DNA of 64,000 nucleotides from Thiodiazotropha sp040793985. Its GTDB lineage: Bacteria; Pseudomonadota; Gammaproteobacteria; Chromatiales; Chromatiaceae. Location: positions 1 through 64,000 of the forward strand of contig JBFNJI010000038.1 in the NCBI GenBank assembly GCA_040793985.1, written 5' to 3'. The position numbers and the translations under genes were made by a program. Below, in pieces: positions 8,019 to 17,674 of this stretch. Position 1 is the first letter of the stretch. Each line of letters begins with the position of its first letter. The notes below the pieces were generated by a model. The model worked only from the letters and a program-made list of their open reading frames with translations. It did not search any database and was not told where the DNA came from.

Positions 8019-11000
8019 CCCTGCCACTCCAGGTGATCCAAAAGCGGTTCCAGGATTTCACTGCTGGTTTTGAAAAACGCCTCATCCAGGGCTGGCCGGT
8101 GCGGCCAGAAAAGACGATGGTAGGGCCTGTCCAGGTCACCCCCCTGATAGCGATTGCCGAACCAGCGCTGTTGCGCGGCATTGACGGCCCTCTCCGGGTC
8201 ACCCTTGCCCAACCGCTCCTGATAGCTCCAGGCAGTTGCCGGATAGAATGCCAGAGGGAAGCGTAAACCACGACGATAGTGCTGAATCAGCCCCTCGAGG
8301 AGGGATCCGGCCCGCTCGACGGGCTTGAATACCCCCCTCCTCTCTCCCTCAAGCAGTCGGGTGTGAGGCACCACGCCTGGGGGGTTGATGTGGTTCAAAA
8401 GCAGGTGCTGCAGCCAGTGCTTGAGTAACAGGTAGGGGTAGAGACGATAGGTGCTGTAGACCAGCAATCCTCCCGTGTTTATCCCCTGCATTTGGCCGAC
8501 AAGACGCTGACCGTGCAACTCGAGATCGACCTCCAAGGGCTGTAGCGATTCGCCGAGATCGAGTGCCTGAATACGCGCTACCATGGCACTGGCTCGCTGC
8601 TGCATCTGCCTGAATATCTGCTCGCCGACCCTGCCCTGGGGAAGACGCCCGCGAGCCCGCAAGCGTTGGAAAAAAATCTCGGCACTCTCACCCGATCGCA
8701 GCTGCTCGACCAGATCGTGCTCCAGGTCAGTCTGCTCGAAACGATCAAGGAGGAACTGTTCACGCTCCTCGGGCAGCTCATCTCCCTGTTCGAGATCGAG
8801 ATCGAGGCGGATCTCGGCAAGCCCGCGCAGTGGATTGGTGAAGAAGCGGAGAAATCTTTGCAGATCGATTTCCTCCTCCTCAGCGATCTCGGGCAGCGAA
8901 TCAGCCACCAGGGAGAGATCATTGCGCGTGCCGCTGCCCATCCTGAGCGCGGCCTCTCTCATCTCCACCGAATAGCTGAAGAGCACACTGTCGGGGAGAT
9001 AGTAGCTCTGGGAGAAGGCGTGCAGCGGATGCTCGAAGGTGATCTGCTGCAACCCCGAATCACCGATCATCAACCGCAGCGTGTCGCTCAGTTCATCCAC
9101 AACCACCGAGGGCGGAATCGGCGCATTATCACGCAGGCCCCGACCGATATAGCTGATGAGAAGACGATCCCGGGCGGAGATCAGGGTTTCAAGGAAGAGG
9201 TAACGATCGTCTGTCCTTCTGGAACGGTCACCGGGACGAAATTCGCGGGAGACAAGATCGAATCCAGGCTCCGGCTGCTGGCGAGGGAAGGCCCCGTCGT
9301 TCATGCCGATCAGTGCAATGACGCGAAACGGCAGGCTGCGCATAGGCGCAAGGTCGCAAAAATCGACACCGCCACCGAGAAAGCCGCGACCCTGGGAAAG
9401 GTTCAGCAGCTCCTCCAGCCTATGCCTGACAACCTTGAACGGCATCTGTTGCCGAACGTCAGCCTCTTCCATCTCCTGAACCAGGACATGGATTGCCTCC
9501 CTTATCGATTCGAGCTGCTGCTCACTCTCCTCGTCTGAGAAGAAGAACTGCTCGGTAAGCGCGATCAGGCATGTCAGCCACTCCCGTGGGGACCGGTCGC
9601 GGGACAGCCTCTCCTCGAGGCTGAAAATCGCATCGCAGAAGGAGAGCAGGCCACCGAGCCATTGCGTGTCAGAACCCTCCACCGCATCCAATGGATAGGT
9701 CTGATGCCATAACTGTTCGCCATCCGCCGGCATTGCATAGCCCAGCATCAGCTGACGCAGCCCAGCCTCCCAGGTGTTGCCCTGTTCACACGGCAGGCCG
9801 AGGCGTTGCTTGCTCTCTCCATTACGTCCCCAGCGGACGGCCGCCAGTTTAAGCCATCGGGTTAACTGCTCCAGCCCCACTTCGTCGAGTCCAAAACGGC
9901 AGCGGATGGCCGGGTATTCCAAAAGTTTGAGCAGACTGCCGACGCTGTACCTGGTCTCTGCCTGTTGCATGATTTCTAGCAGCGCAGTTGCCAGCGGGGC
10001 GCCCTGCAACAGGCCTGTACCGCTGATCCTGAAGGGTATCTTCGGCCGTCTTCCCGGTGATGAGAAGTGTGCCTTTATCAAGGGCGCATAACGATCGATA
10101 TCGGGACACATCACCAGGATGTCGGATGCGGTCAGGCCCGGCACCTCATCCAGGAGGGCCAGTAGTTGATCGTAGAGCACCTCCACCTCGCGCATTGCGC
10201 TGTGACAACGGTGGAGGGTTATGGAAGTGTCCACATCGGGTAGCGATTGCGGGGGCTCCAGGGTCAATATCTGATCCTGCAAGCTGTGTAGCAGCAGGTC
10301 ACCCGAAGATTGTTGAAACAGCTCTTCGCTGCCCGGGTCCATCTCGTTGATGGCGGCAAAAAAATCCCGCCCCTGACGCCCCATGGCGGCAAGCAGCGGA
10401 TGACCGACCTCCAGATAGAGCTCCGCTTCTCTGCAACCTAACGCGAGATGGGCCAGCTCGGCGGGAGAGACGATGTCCGCCCAGTGCGCTTCACAGGGAT
10501 TGAGCAGGAACAGATGGACCTCGGTCAGGGATGAGATCTTTCGAACCACCTCGAGGTAGCCAGGGGAGAGGGTGGGAACACCGAAGATAAACAGTCTTGG
10601 GGGTAGAGCTGCGTGAAACTCCTGCGCCGAAACCCGGCTCAACTGTAGCTGCAGGCTTACCCAATGGAATGCATCATCTGAGGCAAGTTGACGCCACAAT
10701 TCGGCCTGCCACTCATCATCCGCGGTCGCAGCTTCGCCCCGCTGCCACTTAACAATCCAGTCAGGCCGAAACAGCAAGTAACGATCGAAGATCGCGGCAA
10801 GCTGTTGTGCAAGTTGCATGCGCTTGACCTCATCGGCCCCAAGCAGATAGTCCCTGAGCGCTGGCTGCAGATCTCCCTGTTCAAGGCCCCGCAGCTGCAG
10901 ATAGATACGCCATGCCAGGCGTTTCGGCTGATAGCGATCGCAAGCCGGCACCTCCGGCAGCAGGGTGTGGAACAGCTCCCAGATGAAGGCCGCGGGCAGG

Positions 11001-11185
11001 GGAAATGTCAGATTGGCGCATATTCCCAGTTGGTCGGCGAGCCGCAGTGAGAGCCAACGCGCCATGCCTGGATGCTGAACCACTACCTGCTCCTGCCGCA
11101 GGGCCTCGTCCAGGGGCTCTGCGATCAACGCGGCCAGGCGTGCTGCCAGGGATTCGAGTCGGTTTGATTGATAGAGCCTCAACAT
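8015..11185 (-). CDS. recC: Exodeoxyribonuclease V gamma subunit RecC
   Basis: RecC is the inactive helicase-like scaffold of RecBCD that recognises Chi and splits the strands. The 1056-residue protein begins MLRLYQSNRLESLAARLA and continues with VVQHPGMARWLSLRLAD and LTFPLPAAFIWELF, which are characteristic of the RecC N-terminus. The central ALIGMNDGAFPRQQPEPGFDL segment is also typical. Length is slightly below the E. coli protein. It is the first gene of recC-recB-recD. Unlike E. coli there is no ptrA between recC and recB. A short leader of about 100 bp separates it from the HDOD gene upstream. Confidence 0.95.
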   Translation of the reverse strand: MLRLYQSNRLESLAARLAALIAEPLDEALRQEQVVVQHPGMARWLSLRLADQLGICANLTFPLPAAFIWELFHTLLPEVPACDRYQPKRLAWRIYLQLRGLEQGDLQPALRDYLLGADEVKRMQLAQQLAAIFDRYLLFRPDWIVKWQRGEAATADDEWQAELWRQLASDDAFHWVSLQLQLSRVSAQEFHAALPPRLFIFGVPTLSPGYLEVVRKISSLTEVHLFLLNPCEAHWADIVSPAELAHLALGCREAELYLEVGHPLLAAMGRQGRDFFAAINEMDPGSEELFQQSSGDLLLHSLQDQILTLEPPQSLPDVDTSITLHRCHSAMREVEVLYDQLLALLDEVPGLTASDILVMCPDIDRYAPLIKAHFSSPGRRPKIPFRISGTGLLQGAPLATALLEIMQQAETRYSVGSLLKLLEYPAIRCRFGLDEVGLEQLTRWLKLAAVRWGRNGESKQRLGLPCEQGNTWEAGLRQLMLGYAMPADGEQLWHQTYPLDAVEGSDTQWLGGLLSFCDAIFSLEERLSRDRSPREWLTCLIALTEQFFFSDEESEQQLESIREAIHVLVQEMEEADVRQQMPFKVVRHRLEELLNLSQGRGFLGGGVDFCDLAPMRSLPFRVIALIGMNDGAFPRQQPEPGFDLVSREFRPGDRSRRTDDRYLFLETLISARDRLLISYIGRGLRDNAPIPPSVVVDELSDTLRLMIGDSGLQQITFEHPLHAFSQSYYLPDSVLFSYSVEMREAALRMGSGTRNDLSLVADSLPEIAEEEEIDLQRFLRFFTNPLRGLAEIRLDLDLEQGDELPEEREQFLLDRFEQTDLEHDLVEQLRSGESAEIFFQRLRARGRLPQGRVGEQIFRQMQQRASAMVARIQALDLGESLQPLEVDLELHGQRLVGQMQGINTGGLLVYSTYRLYPYLLLKHWLQHLLLNHINPPGVVPHTRLLEGERRGVFKPVERAGSLLEGLIQHYRRGLRFPLAFYPATAWSYQERLGKGDPERAVNAAQQRWFGNRYQGGDLDRPYHRLFWPHRPALDEAFFKTSSEILEPLLDHLEWQG

Positions 11186-11288
11186 GAGGCGCTATTCTAA
11201 CCCGATTGTGGCTCAATCAATGAGTCCGGATAGAAAAACGGATGCACATGCTTGGATCCATCGCCTGAACACCGGCAGATGGTGATTG

Positions 11289-12161
11289 TCAATGGGGGTG
11301 GCTTTGAGCCGGTCTCACTTTCGGCCCCAGCACCACGTCCATGATCTCCATGATTTTATTGGGCGTGTCTTCCAGGATGGACGCCAATTGATCGGGATCG
11401 AGACCTGTCTGCCTCCAGATCATGGGATCGACCAGCTCAATGGCCTCCGCCCACTCCGCATCGCCGACCTCGGCATTGGCCAGTGAGGATGCGAGATACA
11501 GCAAGGAGGTCTCGAGTTGAAAGTCCTTCGTCGCCATTGGCCGGTGGTGGTAGGCGACGACGGTAATGATACTCTCCGGCAACTTCCATTTTCGCAACAA
11601 CGCCTCACCTACATCCATATGGGTGAAACCGAGAACATCGTCCTCCGCGTCCGCCAACAGGGCATCATCACCACCGGTAATCAGCAGAATGTCCCTTGCC
11701 GCCTGGGGCATCTTCAGGTAGATCGCAAGACGACCGATATCGTGCAATACCCCCATCACAAACAGCCGCTCGCTATGCAGTACATTACAGCGCTTGGCCA
11801 GATCCCCCGCGATGACCCCGGTCGTGATCGAGTACCGCCAGTACTCCGCCATATCCACCAGGTCGGCAGGTATTCCGGTAAAGATGCGTGCCGCTGTGGT
11901 TGCCATCACGAGGTTACGCAGTTCATTCGTGCCTACCACGGTTACCGCCCTGGAGATCGTCTCCACGGGGGCCTTGAAGTTGAAAAAAGCACTATTCACT
12001 AGACGCAGCAGGCGGGCCGTCAGATCGGTATCCTGGGAAATAATCTCCCCCAGGGTTACCGCGGAATAGTTCGGTGCGTCGATCAGGCGATTTACCTTTA
12101 CACAGACGTCAGGCAGTGAAACCAGGTTTTCAATCTCGATTACAAGTTGTTGAGGCGTCAT
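11289..12161 (-). CDS. HDOD-domain signalling protein
   Basis: A 290-residue cytoplasmic protein that is almost entirely one HDOD domain, an HD-like fold usually associated with regulation of signalling, stress or motility. It opens with MTPQQLVIEIENLVSLPDVC, the typical N-terminal helix, and contains AVTVVGTNELRNLV and GVLHDIGRLAIY, where the His-Asp pair is kept, then VVAYHHRP. The ATG at 12159-12161 matches the usual family start. An in-frame TTG eight codons earlier has a better ribosome site (AGGAA), so the start is uncertain. It is divergent from the small gene at 12367; cyclic nucleotide turnover by HDOD proteins is generally unproven. Confidence 0.85.
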   Translation of the reverse strand: MTPQQLVIEIENLVSLPDVCVKVNRLIDAPNYSAVTLGEIISQDTDLTARLLRLVNSAFFNFKAPVETISRAVTVVGTNELRNLVMATTAARIFTGIPADLVDMAEYWRYSITTGVIAGDLAKRCNVLHSERLFVMGVLHDIGRLAIYLKMPQAARDILLITGGDDALLADAEDDVLGFTHMDVGEALLRKWKLPESIITVVAYHHRPMATKDFQLETSLLYLASSLANAEVGDAEWAEAIELVDPMIWRQTGLDPDQLASILEDTPNKIMEIMDVVLGPKVRPAQSHPH

Positions 12162-12366
12162 AAGTTTCAGCTCGGCGAGGAACAAACAACATTCCTATTG
12201 TCAAGGTTTTAATATACTGATTTATATATATTAATGGGATACTCTTAATACTTGAAACCAGTTGCCATGCAGACCCGATTCCGGTCTACGATAGGGTATA
12301 TATCCATTTTTAGCGGCATTTCTAGCAAAAGCTTGATTTCCATCCAACGATTAAGGAGTGGCAGGT

Positions 12367-12588
12367 ATGCCTTTTTTCATCTTCAAAGTGTCTTCTGACA
12401 ACAGCCTGGAATATATCGCTGAAGAGGAAAAGTACAGACCCGCCAAGGAGAAGGTGAAGCAGCTTCGTGCCACGCATGCCCTGGATGACGGCACCACCTA
12501 CCGAATGGTTTTCGCCAACAGTGTGGGTCAGGGCGAACTACTGCTGTCGCCGACCGAATCCACAGACAGGGTGATTGGCGACGATTGA
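12367..12588 (+). CDS. Small conserved-looking hypothetical protein
   Basis: A 73-residue protein starting MPFFIFKVSSDNSLEYIAEE, followed by a basic stretch (KYRPAKEKVKQLR) and TYRMVFANSVGQGELLLSP. It has no signal peptide or membrane segment. The ribosome site decides the start: AAGGAG at 12353-12358 lies eight bases before the ATG at 12367, and the upstream in-frame GTG at 12358 overlaps that site and is rejected. No family is recognised. It stands alone in a divergent region between the HDOD gene and the DUF1631 gene. Confidence 0.7.
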   Translation: MPFFIFKVSSDNSLEYIAEEEKYRPAKEKVKQLRATHALDDGTTYRMVFANSVGQGELLLSPTESTDRVIGDD

Positions 12589-12819
12589 GCCGGCGCGAGC
12601 GCAATCCCTGTGCCATCCCGACCGATCCCGGGCATGTAAAGAATTGTTAAAAGCTACCGCTACTTATAGCCATAGGTACGACATTAGATTATTCATCTTA
12701 GTCATTGTTCGTGCTACTCTTTAGCTATTGTGATTACAACAAACTCAGAAAAACAACATTTTAGCGCTATCACACCATCTTGGAAAAACGCCACAGATTC
12801 ACTGAAGGACTCGTAAAAC

Positions 12820-15156
12820 GTGTCAATACAGGACAGAAGAAACAAATACCAGAGCCAGTTTCAGCCAGTGCTGAATCGCTGCAAGGACACGGTAATTGTC
12901 TACATAAACGCCCTCTTAACTGAACTGTTCAACAACTCGGACAAGGCACTGACCAGCTTTGCCCAAAAGGCAGAAACCAACGAAGTTCAAAATCGCTTTT
13001 TCGAGGCAATGGCGATGATCCGCAACAGGCATGGCCTGGTGGAGCATGAATTTCGCGAATTGCTAAGCGAAGGTTTCGACAAATTTTGGCGGGACCAGCC
13101 GGATATCGATACCTTCTCCAATCGTGAGGATGACTCCGAACTGGAACTCGTCGACCACGAATCGATGGATGTCACAACGGCCCTTGAAAACATGATCAGC
13201 AGAACGGTTGGACATCATCGCGCCCAGCTCTACGCACTGGGCCAGCGTCTGAGCGTGGTAAGCGGCGGCCGCAGTGTCAAACACAAGCAGATACCATCAG
13301 GTCCGCACCACCTCGCCCATGCCTTCAGCGAGGCTGTCGACGCCCTGGGGCTGGAACCAAGAATAAAGGTCATCATCCTCGCCCTGTTTGACAAATATGT
13401 GCTCAAACAGCTGGGCTCGATATACGAAGATTTCAACAACAGCCTGAAAGAGGCCGGGGTACTGCCCCACCTGCGTCCGGCCATCCAGAAATCCCCCGAC
13501 AGGGGCGTTGCAGAGAGCGGGAACGAGGAGCAAGCGGAACAGCAGGAGCAGACCCAGGAAGAGCTTGGGGAAGAGCTGTTCGGTTCGATCCTCGATATGA
13601 TGGCCAGCAGGCGACGCACCTCTCCCGAGAAACGTGCCGCCAAGGAAGCTTCCGCAAAGGCCGCTGGGCGTCAACCCGGAAGCGTACCCCCCGCGACTCA
13701 GGAGAACCTGGTTACGGCACTCAGCAATATCCAACCGACACAACGCTCCGACCTGATTCCGGATATCAATGCATCCGGCACCGCGATATCCAATATCGAA
13801 ATCGACGAACAGTTCCTCATCCGGGTAAAACATACCCTCGCAGAAGAGCGCCATAAACTCTACACAGAGGTTGGTGCGGATCGCCTGGAGGCGGCTGACG
13901 AGGATACCATCGACCTGGTTGGCATGCTCTTCGAGTACATGCTCAACGATCCGGTTCTTCCCGCCGTGGCCAAGGCCCTGATCAGCCATCTGCATACGCC
14001 CTACCTCAAAGTTGCGATCATCGACCGCAGGTTGCTGACCGACAGCAGCCATGAAGCGCGGCAGCTCCTCGATTCCCTGGTCGAGGCCGGCAGTCACTGG
14101 ATCGACGAACGCAATCTGAAACGGGGCATCTATCCCGATATGCAGAATGTCATCGACCGCGTGCTGAAGGAGTTCTCCGATAATGTGAGTCTCTTCGGCA
14201 CCCTGCTGGAGACATTCAAGAAGCGCATGGACGAGTTCAGGCGCAAGTCCGACATTCTGGAAAAACGCGCCCAGGACTCCATCAAAGGCAGGGAAAAACT
14301 AAATATTGCCAGACAGCGCGCATCCCAGGAGATGCGGGCTCGCTCCTTCAGCGAAAACCTGCCGCAACCGGTTAAGGAGTTCCTGGAGAAAACCTGGGTG
14401 GACAAACTTGTTTTCGTACTCTTGCGTCATCCTGACGGCGAAATGAGCGAAGACTGGAAGGAGGCACTGCGCATTGCCGACGAGATCGCCTGGGCATTCG
14501 AACCCAAGGATAAGAGCGAACGTGAAGAGTTGGAGAAATCGCTGCCCGATTTGAGAAAAGCGATCGAGGATGGACTCGCCTCCCTGGGTGGATTCCATCA
14601 AGAGAAGAGCCAAGTGCTGTTTGGTCTGCTCAGTAGTGCTGAAACCACCACCATCGCCTCCGAACAGGCTGTGAAATCGGTAAAAAGTTCGGAAACCGTG
14701 GTACCGATTTCGGATAAGGTTGCGGCGGAAGAGACTCCGGCAAAACCTGTTGCCGTGGAATCCGCCATAGAGCCTTCAGAGGAAGAGGAGATTCCTGAAG
14801 ACGAAGAGGCAATGATGGAAAAATTGCGCAAAATCAAGTTCGGTACCTGGTTTGAAATCCGCGATGCGCAGAGCGGTGAGTTGCAAAAGGTCAAACTGTC
14901 TTGGCTCAGCCCATTGACAGCCTCCTGCATGTTTGTCGACCGGGCCGGTGTACAGACGGCCATCAAACCGTTAAGAACTTTGGCGCAAGAGATACTGAAA
15001 GGCGAATCGACGATCCTTGAGGACAGCAGTGATCCTTTTGTCGAGAGAACGTTGCATGCCATCAGACGTATGCTTCAGCGCTCCTTGAAAACAACAGACG
15101 ACATAGCCAGTGAACTCATCGATGATGAGGAAAACGAGGGCAAAGAGGTCCGCTAA
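12820..15156 (+). CDS. DUF1631 family protein
   Basis: A 778-residue cytoplasmic, mostly helical, highly charged protein that matches my recollection of the DUF1631 family, whose function is not established. The first half contains long helices (for example LVEHEFRELLSEGFDKFW and the acidic EEQAEQQEQTQEELGEEL stretch); a low-complexity EETPAKPVAVESAIEPSEEEE linker precedes a C-terminal domain from about residue 665 (LRKIKFGTWFEIRDAQSGELQKVKLSW) that resembles a PilZ-type beta barrel. Translation starts at GTG 12820 with AAGGA upstream. The next gene, a PilZ-domain protein, begins 20 bp after the stop, so the two are probably co-transcribed and may share a cyclic-di-GMP-related role (inference). 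Confidence 0.8.
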   Translation: MSIQDRRNKYQSQFQPVLNRCKDTVIVYINALLTELFNNSDKALTSFAQKAETNEVQNRFFEAMAMIRNRHGLVEHEFRELLSEGFDKFWRDQPDIDTFSNREDDSELELVDHESMDVTTALENMISRTVGHHRAQLYALGQRLSVVSGGRSVKHKQIPSGPHHLAHAFSEAVDALGLEPRIKVIILALFDKYVLKQLGSIYEDFNNSLKEAGVLPHLRPAIQKSPDRGVAESGNEEQAEQQEQTQEELGEELFGSILDMMASRRRTSPEKRAAKEASAKAAGRQPGSVPPATQENLVTALSNIQPTQRSDLIPDINASGTAISNIEIDEQFLIRVKHTLAEERHKLYTEVGADRLEAADEDTIDLVGMLFEYMLNDPVLPAVAKALISHLHTPYLKVAIIDRRLLTDSSHEARQLLDSLVEAGSHWIDERNLKRGIYPDMQNVIDRVLKEFSDNVSLFGTLLETFKKRMDEFRRKSDILEKRAQDSIKGREKLNIARQRASQEMRARSFSENLPQPVKEFLEKTWVDKLVFVLLRHPDGEMSEDWKEALRIADEIAWAFEPKDKSEREELEKSLPDLRKAIEDGLASLGGFHQEKSQVLFGLLSSAETTTIASEQAVKSVKSSETVVPISDKVAAEETPAKPVAVESAIEPSEEEEIPEDEEAMMEKLRKIKFGTWFEIRDAQSGELQKVKLSWLSPLTASCMFVDRAGVQTAIKPLRTLAQEILKGESTILEDSSDPFVERTLHAIRRMLQRSLKTTDDIASELIDDEENEGKEVR

Positions 15157-15175
15157 GGACGTAGGATTAGGATTC

Positions 15176-15517
15176 ATGCAAGAACAACGTCAGTCCCCGC
15201 GTAAAGTAGCCAACGAAGTACTTATCATTGCGGATCAAATTACAGGCAGTCACATTGGACGTGTGGTTAACATCAGCGCTGAAGGTCTGATGTTGTTAAG
15301 CAACGAGCCTATGGTCACCGGTTCGGTCTACCAACTCAATCTGTTGCTTCCGGTTCCGAAGAAAAACAGAGAGAATCTCTCTTTCACCGCAGAAGCGGTA
15401 TGGTGTACCGAAGCCTCGCAACCGGAAAGTTACTGGAGCGGCTTCCATATCATCGACATAGACGCCGATGATGTGCTGATCATCGATGAACTGATCCTTG
15501 ACTGGCATTCACAGTAG
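15176..15517 (+). CDS. PilZ-domain protein
   Basis: A 113-residue protein with the PilZ layout: MQEQRQSPRK (a QRxxxR-like basic start, shortened), then VVNISAEGLMLLSNEP, which corresponds to the (D/N)xSxxG motif, and a beta-rich body ending WSGFHIIDIDADDVLIID. PilZ proteins bind cyclic-di-GMP and control exopolysaccharide or motility. The first motif reads QRQSPRK rather than a perfect RxxxR, so ligand binding is probable but not certain. The ATG at 15176 is chosen because AGGATTAGG precedes it; the frame is open further upstream inside the DUF1631 gene. It probably forms an operon with the DUF1631 gene. Confidence 0.8.
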   Translation: MQEQRQSPRKVANEVLIIADQITGSHIGRVVNISAEGLMLLSNEPMVTGSVYQLNLLLPVPKKNRENLSFTAEAVWCTEASQPESYWSGFHIIDIDADDVLIIDELILDWHSQ

Positions 15518-15592
15518 CTCCCAGCGCGATATTGGGGTCCTCCTTGACCCATTGAAAACCATACCCTAAAACGATTCGGGAGCGGCATTCGA

Positions 15593-17674
15593 ATGAATTA
15601 CCGCCTCGCCTTCGCAACACTCCTGGTGATCATCGTCTGGGCTCTCATGGCAGCAGGGTTCAAGCCCTCGCCAATCCCCACGGTCGAACAACTGCTACCA
15701 GCTGAGACCCTGGATAAGCCGAAGCAGGTACGTGATTCATTGAACCGGTCTACCCAGTTCGCCCTGCTCAATCTTCCCGACTCGCTGGAGTCGGAATCGA
15801 AAAGGCGTCTGCTGCAGCAACTCCAAGTTTCAATCCCCGGCCTGCGGGTTCTCTGTATCAGTTCTCCGCTTCCTGGCGATACCCCGACGTCCCCCCAGCT
15901 CAATCTCCAGGATTGCGCCAACCACGTGCTTACTCACAACGACACAATCCTGCTCTGGCGCAGCCTCTCCAGGCAGCAGAGTGAGCCACTGCGTCCGCTC
16001 CACCAAGAAATAGCACACCAGATCTCCAGCAACCTCGCACCTGCCGTGATTGAGCACAGCCTGCTCTTTGCACCGGAAACGGTACGCACAGCATCCTGGC
16101 AGGCCGCCGCTGACGATCTGCACCGTATCGCCCCCCTGCTTGGATTGATAATCGTTGTGGTCCCGCTATTCGCCTTAAGGTCGATGACTGCCGCCGCTTT
16201 CATTTTTGTCAACGCCGGAGTGACCACCACGACCACCCTCCTGTTGTTCAACCATAGCCTCGAGGGCGGATTCAATGCATTGCTACTAGCCGTCGTACCC
16301 CTGGTCTGGGCAGTTTCATCCATGGATGCCGCACACCTGGTTGAGCGCGTTAGTGATCATCGGAGGCGGGGTATCGCCGCACCTTTGCATCGAGCCATGC
16401 GTGAGTTGGCCGCACCCTGTTCGATAACCACGGTCACCACCTTTATCGGGTTTGCCGCATTGTCGATGCAAAGCGACTCGCCCCTGCTGCGCAGTTTCGG
16501 ATTGACAGCGGCGACCGGTACCCTGCTTGCCATCACTTTTACCTTTCTCCTCGGCTGGCTGTTACTGCGCCATGACATCGCACGCCGGACGCCAGCCAAA
16601 ACAATCAATATCCTTGCCTCGGCAAGTCATGGAATCGTGCAAAAATCCATCCATCATCCTGTTGTCATACTGACCCTGTGGACGTTGCTTGTGGTTGCAA
16701 TCACACCCTTTGCCACCCAAGTCTCGACACACACCCCGTACCCAAACATTTTTTCCCATGACCACAAGTTGAGTAACCCGGTGAAGAGACTGCAGCATCT
16801 TCTCGGTAGCGACTTGCGCCCACTCAGTATCTACCTGGTTGCAGAGAAACAGAGCGGCCACGACAAGCAGCGACTACTGCATGCGCTCAGTGCCACCACC
16901 GACTATGTGAGCAAACTACCCGAGGCCCGTCTTGTCCTGCCCATAGCGATCATCAAGACGGTTTGCGATAACGGCTGTAGCGATATGGCGCAGATTGCAG
17001 ACCTGGGTATAGTGCCGGTTGAGCACGCCGGACCGGCCCGTATAGATATATTTTTTAAACCCCACAATCTCGAAAGACAGCGGGAGATCATTACCTGGCT
17101 CGATAACTTCGATCAAACCATGCTGGGACACCACCAGCTGGTCTACGATGGCCCAGGTTATCTCTACCCCACTGTGGAATTGCTCGGTGTATCTGGCGCT
17201 GTAAGCGGTCTCCTCTGGTCGCTCAGCGGGGTAGTGCTTATTCTTGTGTTTGTGTTCCGCAGAGCCGGCTTAGTGATTCCCGCCCTCTTGGTGACCCTGC
17301 TGCCGCTTTGGCTGGTGGTCGGTTTTATGGGCATGACCGGGATCGACTGGTCCCTCGCCCTGTTGGGCGTACCTGCAATTCTCTTTGGACTCGCGGTTGA
17401 CGATACTGTCCACCTGCTGTGGCACAGAAACTCCCATGGTTCGCTGCGGCGAATCCTGCGCCACAATGCCCTCAGAAGCGGTGCCGCATTGACAGCAACC
17501 ACACTCATGCTCTGTTTCAGCGTCGCCACGCTGATCCTCTCATCGCTCCATGCCAACCAGGAGATAGCGCTCCTGCTTGCGGTTGGCATGGCGCTGGCGC
17601 TGCTTATCGATTTGACACTTCTGCCCGCAGTTGTCAGCTTGTGGAGACGCAAATCACCTCGATTACGGCCGTGA
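15593..17674 (+). CDS. RND-superfamily (MMPL/SSD-like) exporter
   Basis: A 693-residue inner-membrane protein built as a tandem repeat. Each half has one N-terminal membrane segment, a periplasmic loop and a cluster of about five further segments. First cluster at about residues 180-330, with SSMDAAHLVERV; second cluster from about residue 535, with LAVDDTVHLLWHRN. The acidic residues in these equivalent positions correspond to the proton-relay site of RND transporters. It is shorter than AcrB-type pumps and resembles the predicted-exporter group (COG1033-like) often found near lipid or hopanoid genes. Substrate unknown. The ATG at 15593 has GGGAG upstream. Its 3' end overlaps the convergent lipoprotein gene by about 40 bp. 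Confidence 0.8.
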   Translation: MNYRLAFATLLVIIVWALMAAGFKPSPIPTVEQLLPAETLDKPKQVRDSLNRSTQFALLNLPDSLESESKRRLLQQLQVSIPGLRVLCISSPLPGDTPTSPQLNLQDCANHVLTHNDTILLWRSLSRQQSEPLRPLHQEIAHQISSNLAPAVIEHSLLFAPETVRTASWQAAADDLHRIAPLLGLIIVVVPLFALRSMTAAAFIFVNAGVTTTTTLLLFNHSLEGGFNALLLAVVPLVWAVSSMDAAHLVERVSDHRRRGIAAPLHRAMRELAAPCSITTVTTFIGFAALSMQSDSPLLRSFGLTAATGTLLAITFTFLLGWLLLRHDIARRTPAKTINILASASHGIVQKSIHHPVVILTLWTLLVVAITPFATQVSTHTPYPNIFSHDHKLSNPVKRLQHLLGSDLRPLSIYLVAEKQSGHDKQRLLHALSATTDYVSKLPEARLVLPIAIIKTVCDNGCSDMAQIADLGIVPVEHAGPARIDIFFKPHNLERQREIITWLDNFDQTMLGHHQLVYDGPGYLYPTVELLGVSGAVSGLLWSLSGVVLILVFVFRRAGLVIPALLVTLLPLWLVVGFMGMTGIDWSLALLGVPAILFGLAVDDTVHLLWHRNSHGSLRRILRHNALRSGAALTATTLMLCFSVATLILSSLHANQEIALLLAVGMALALLIDLTLLPAVVSLWRRKSPRLRP

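Noticed and set aside
6534..8036. 500-codon open frame opposite recB
   Set aside because: GC-rich antisense frame; recB is complete on the other strand with all motifs.
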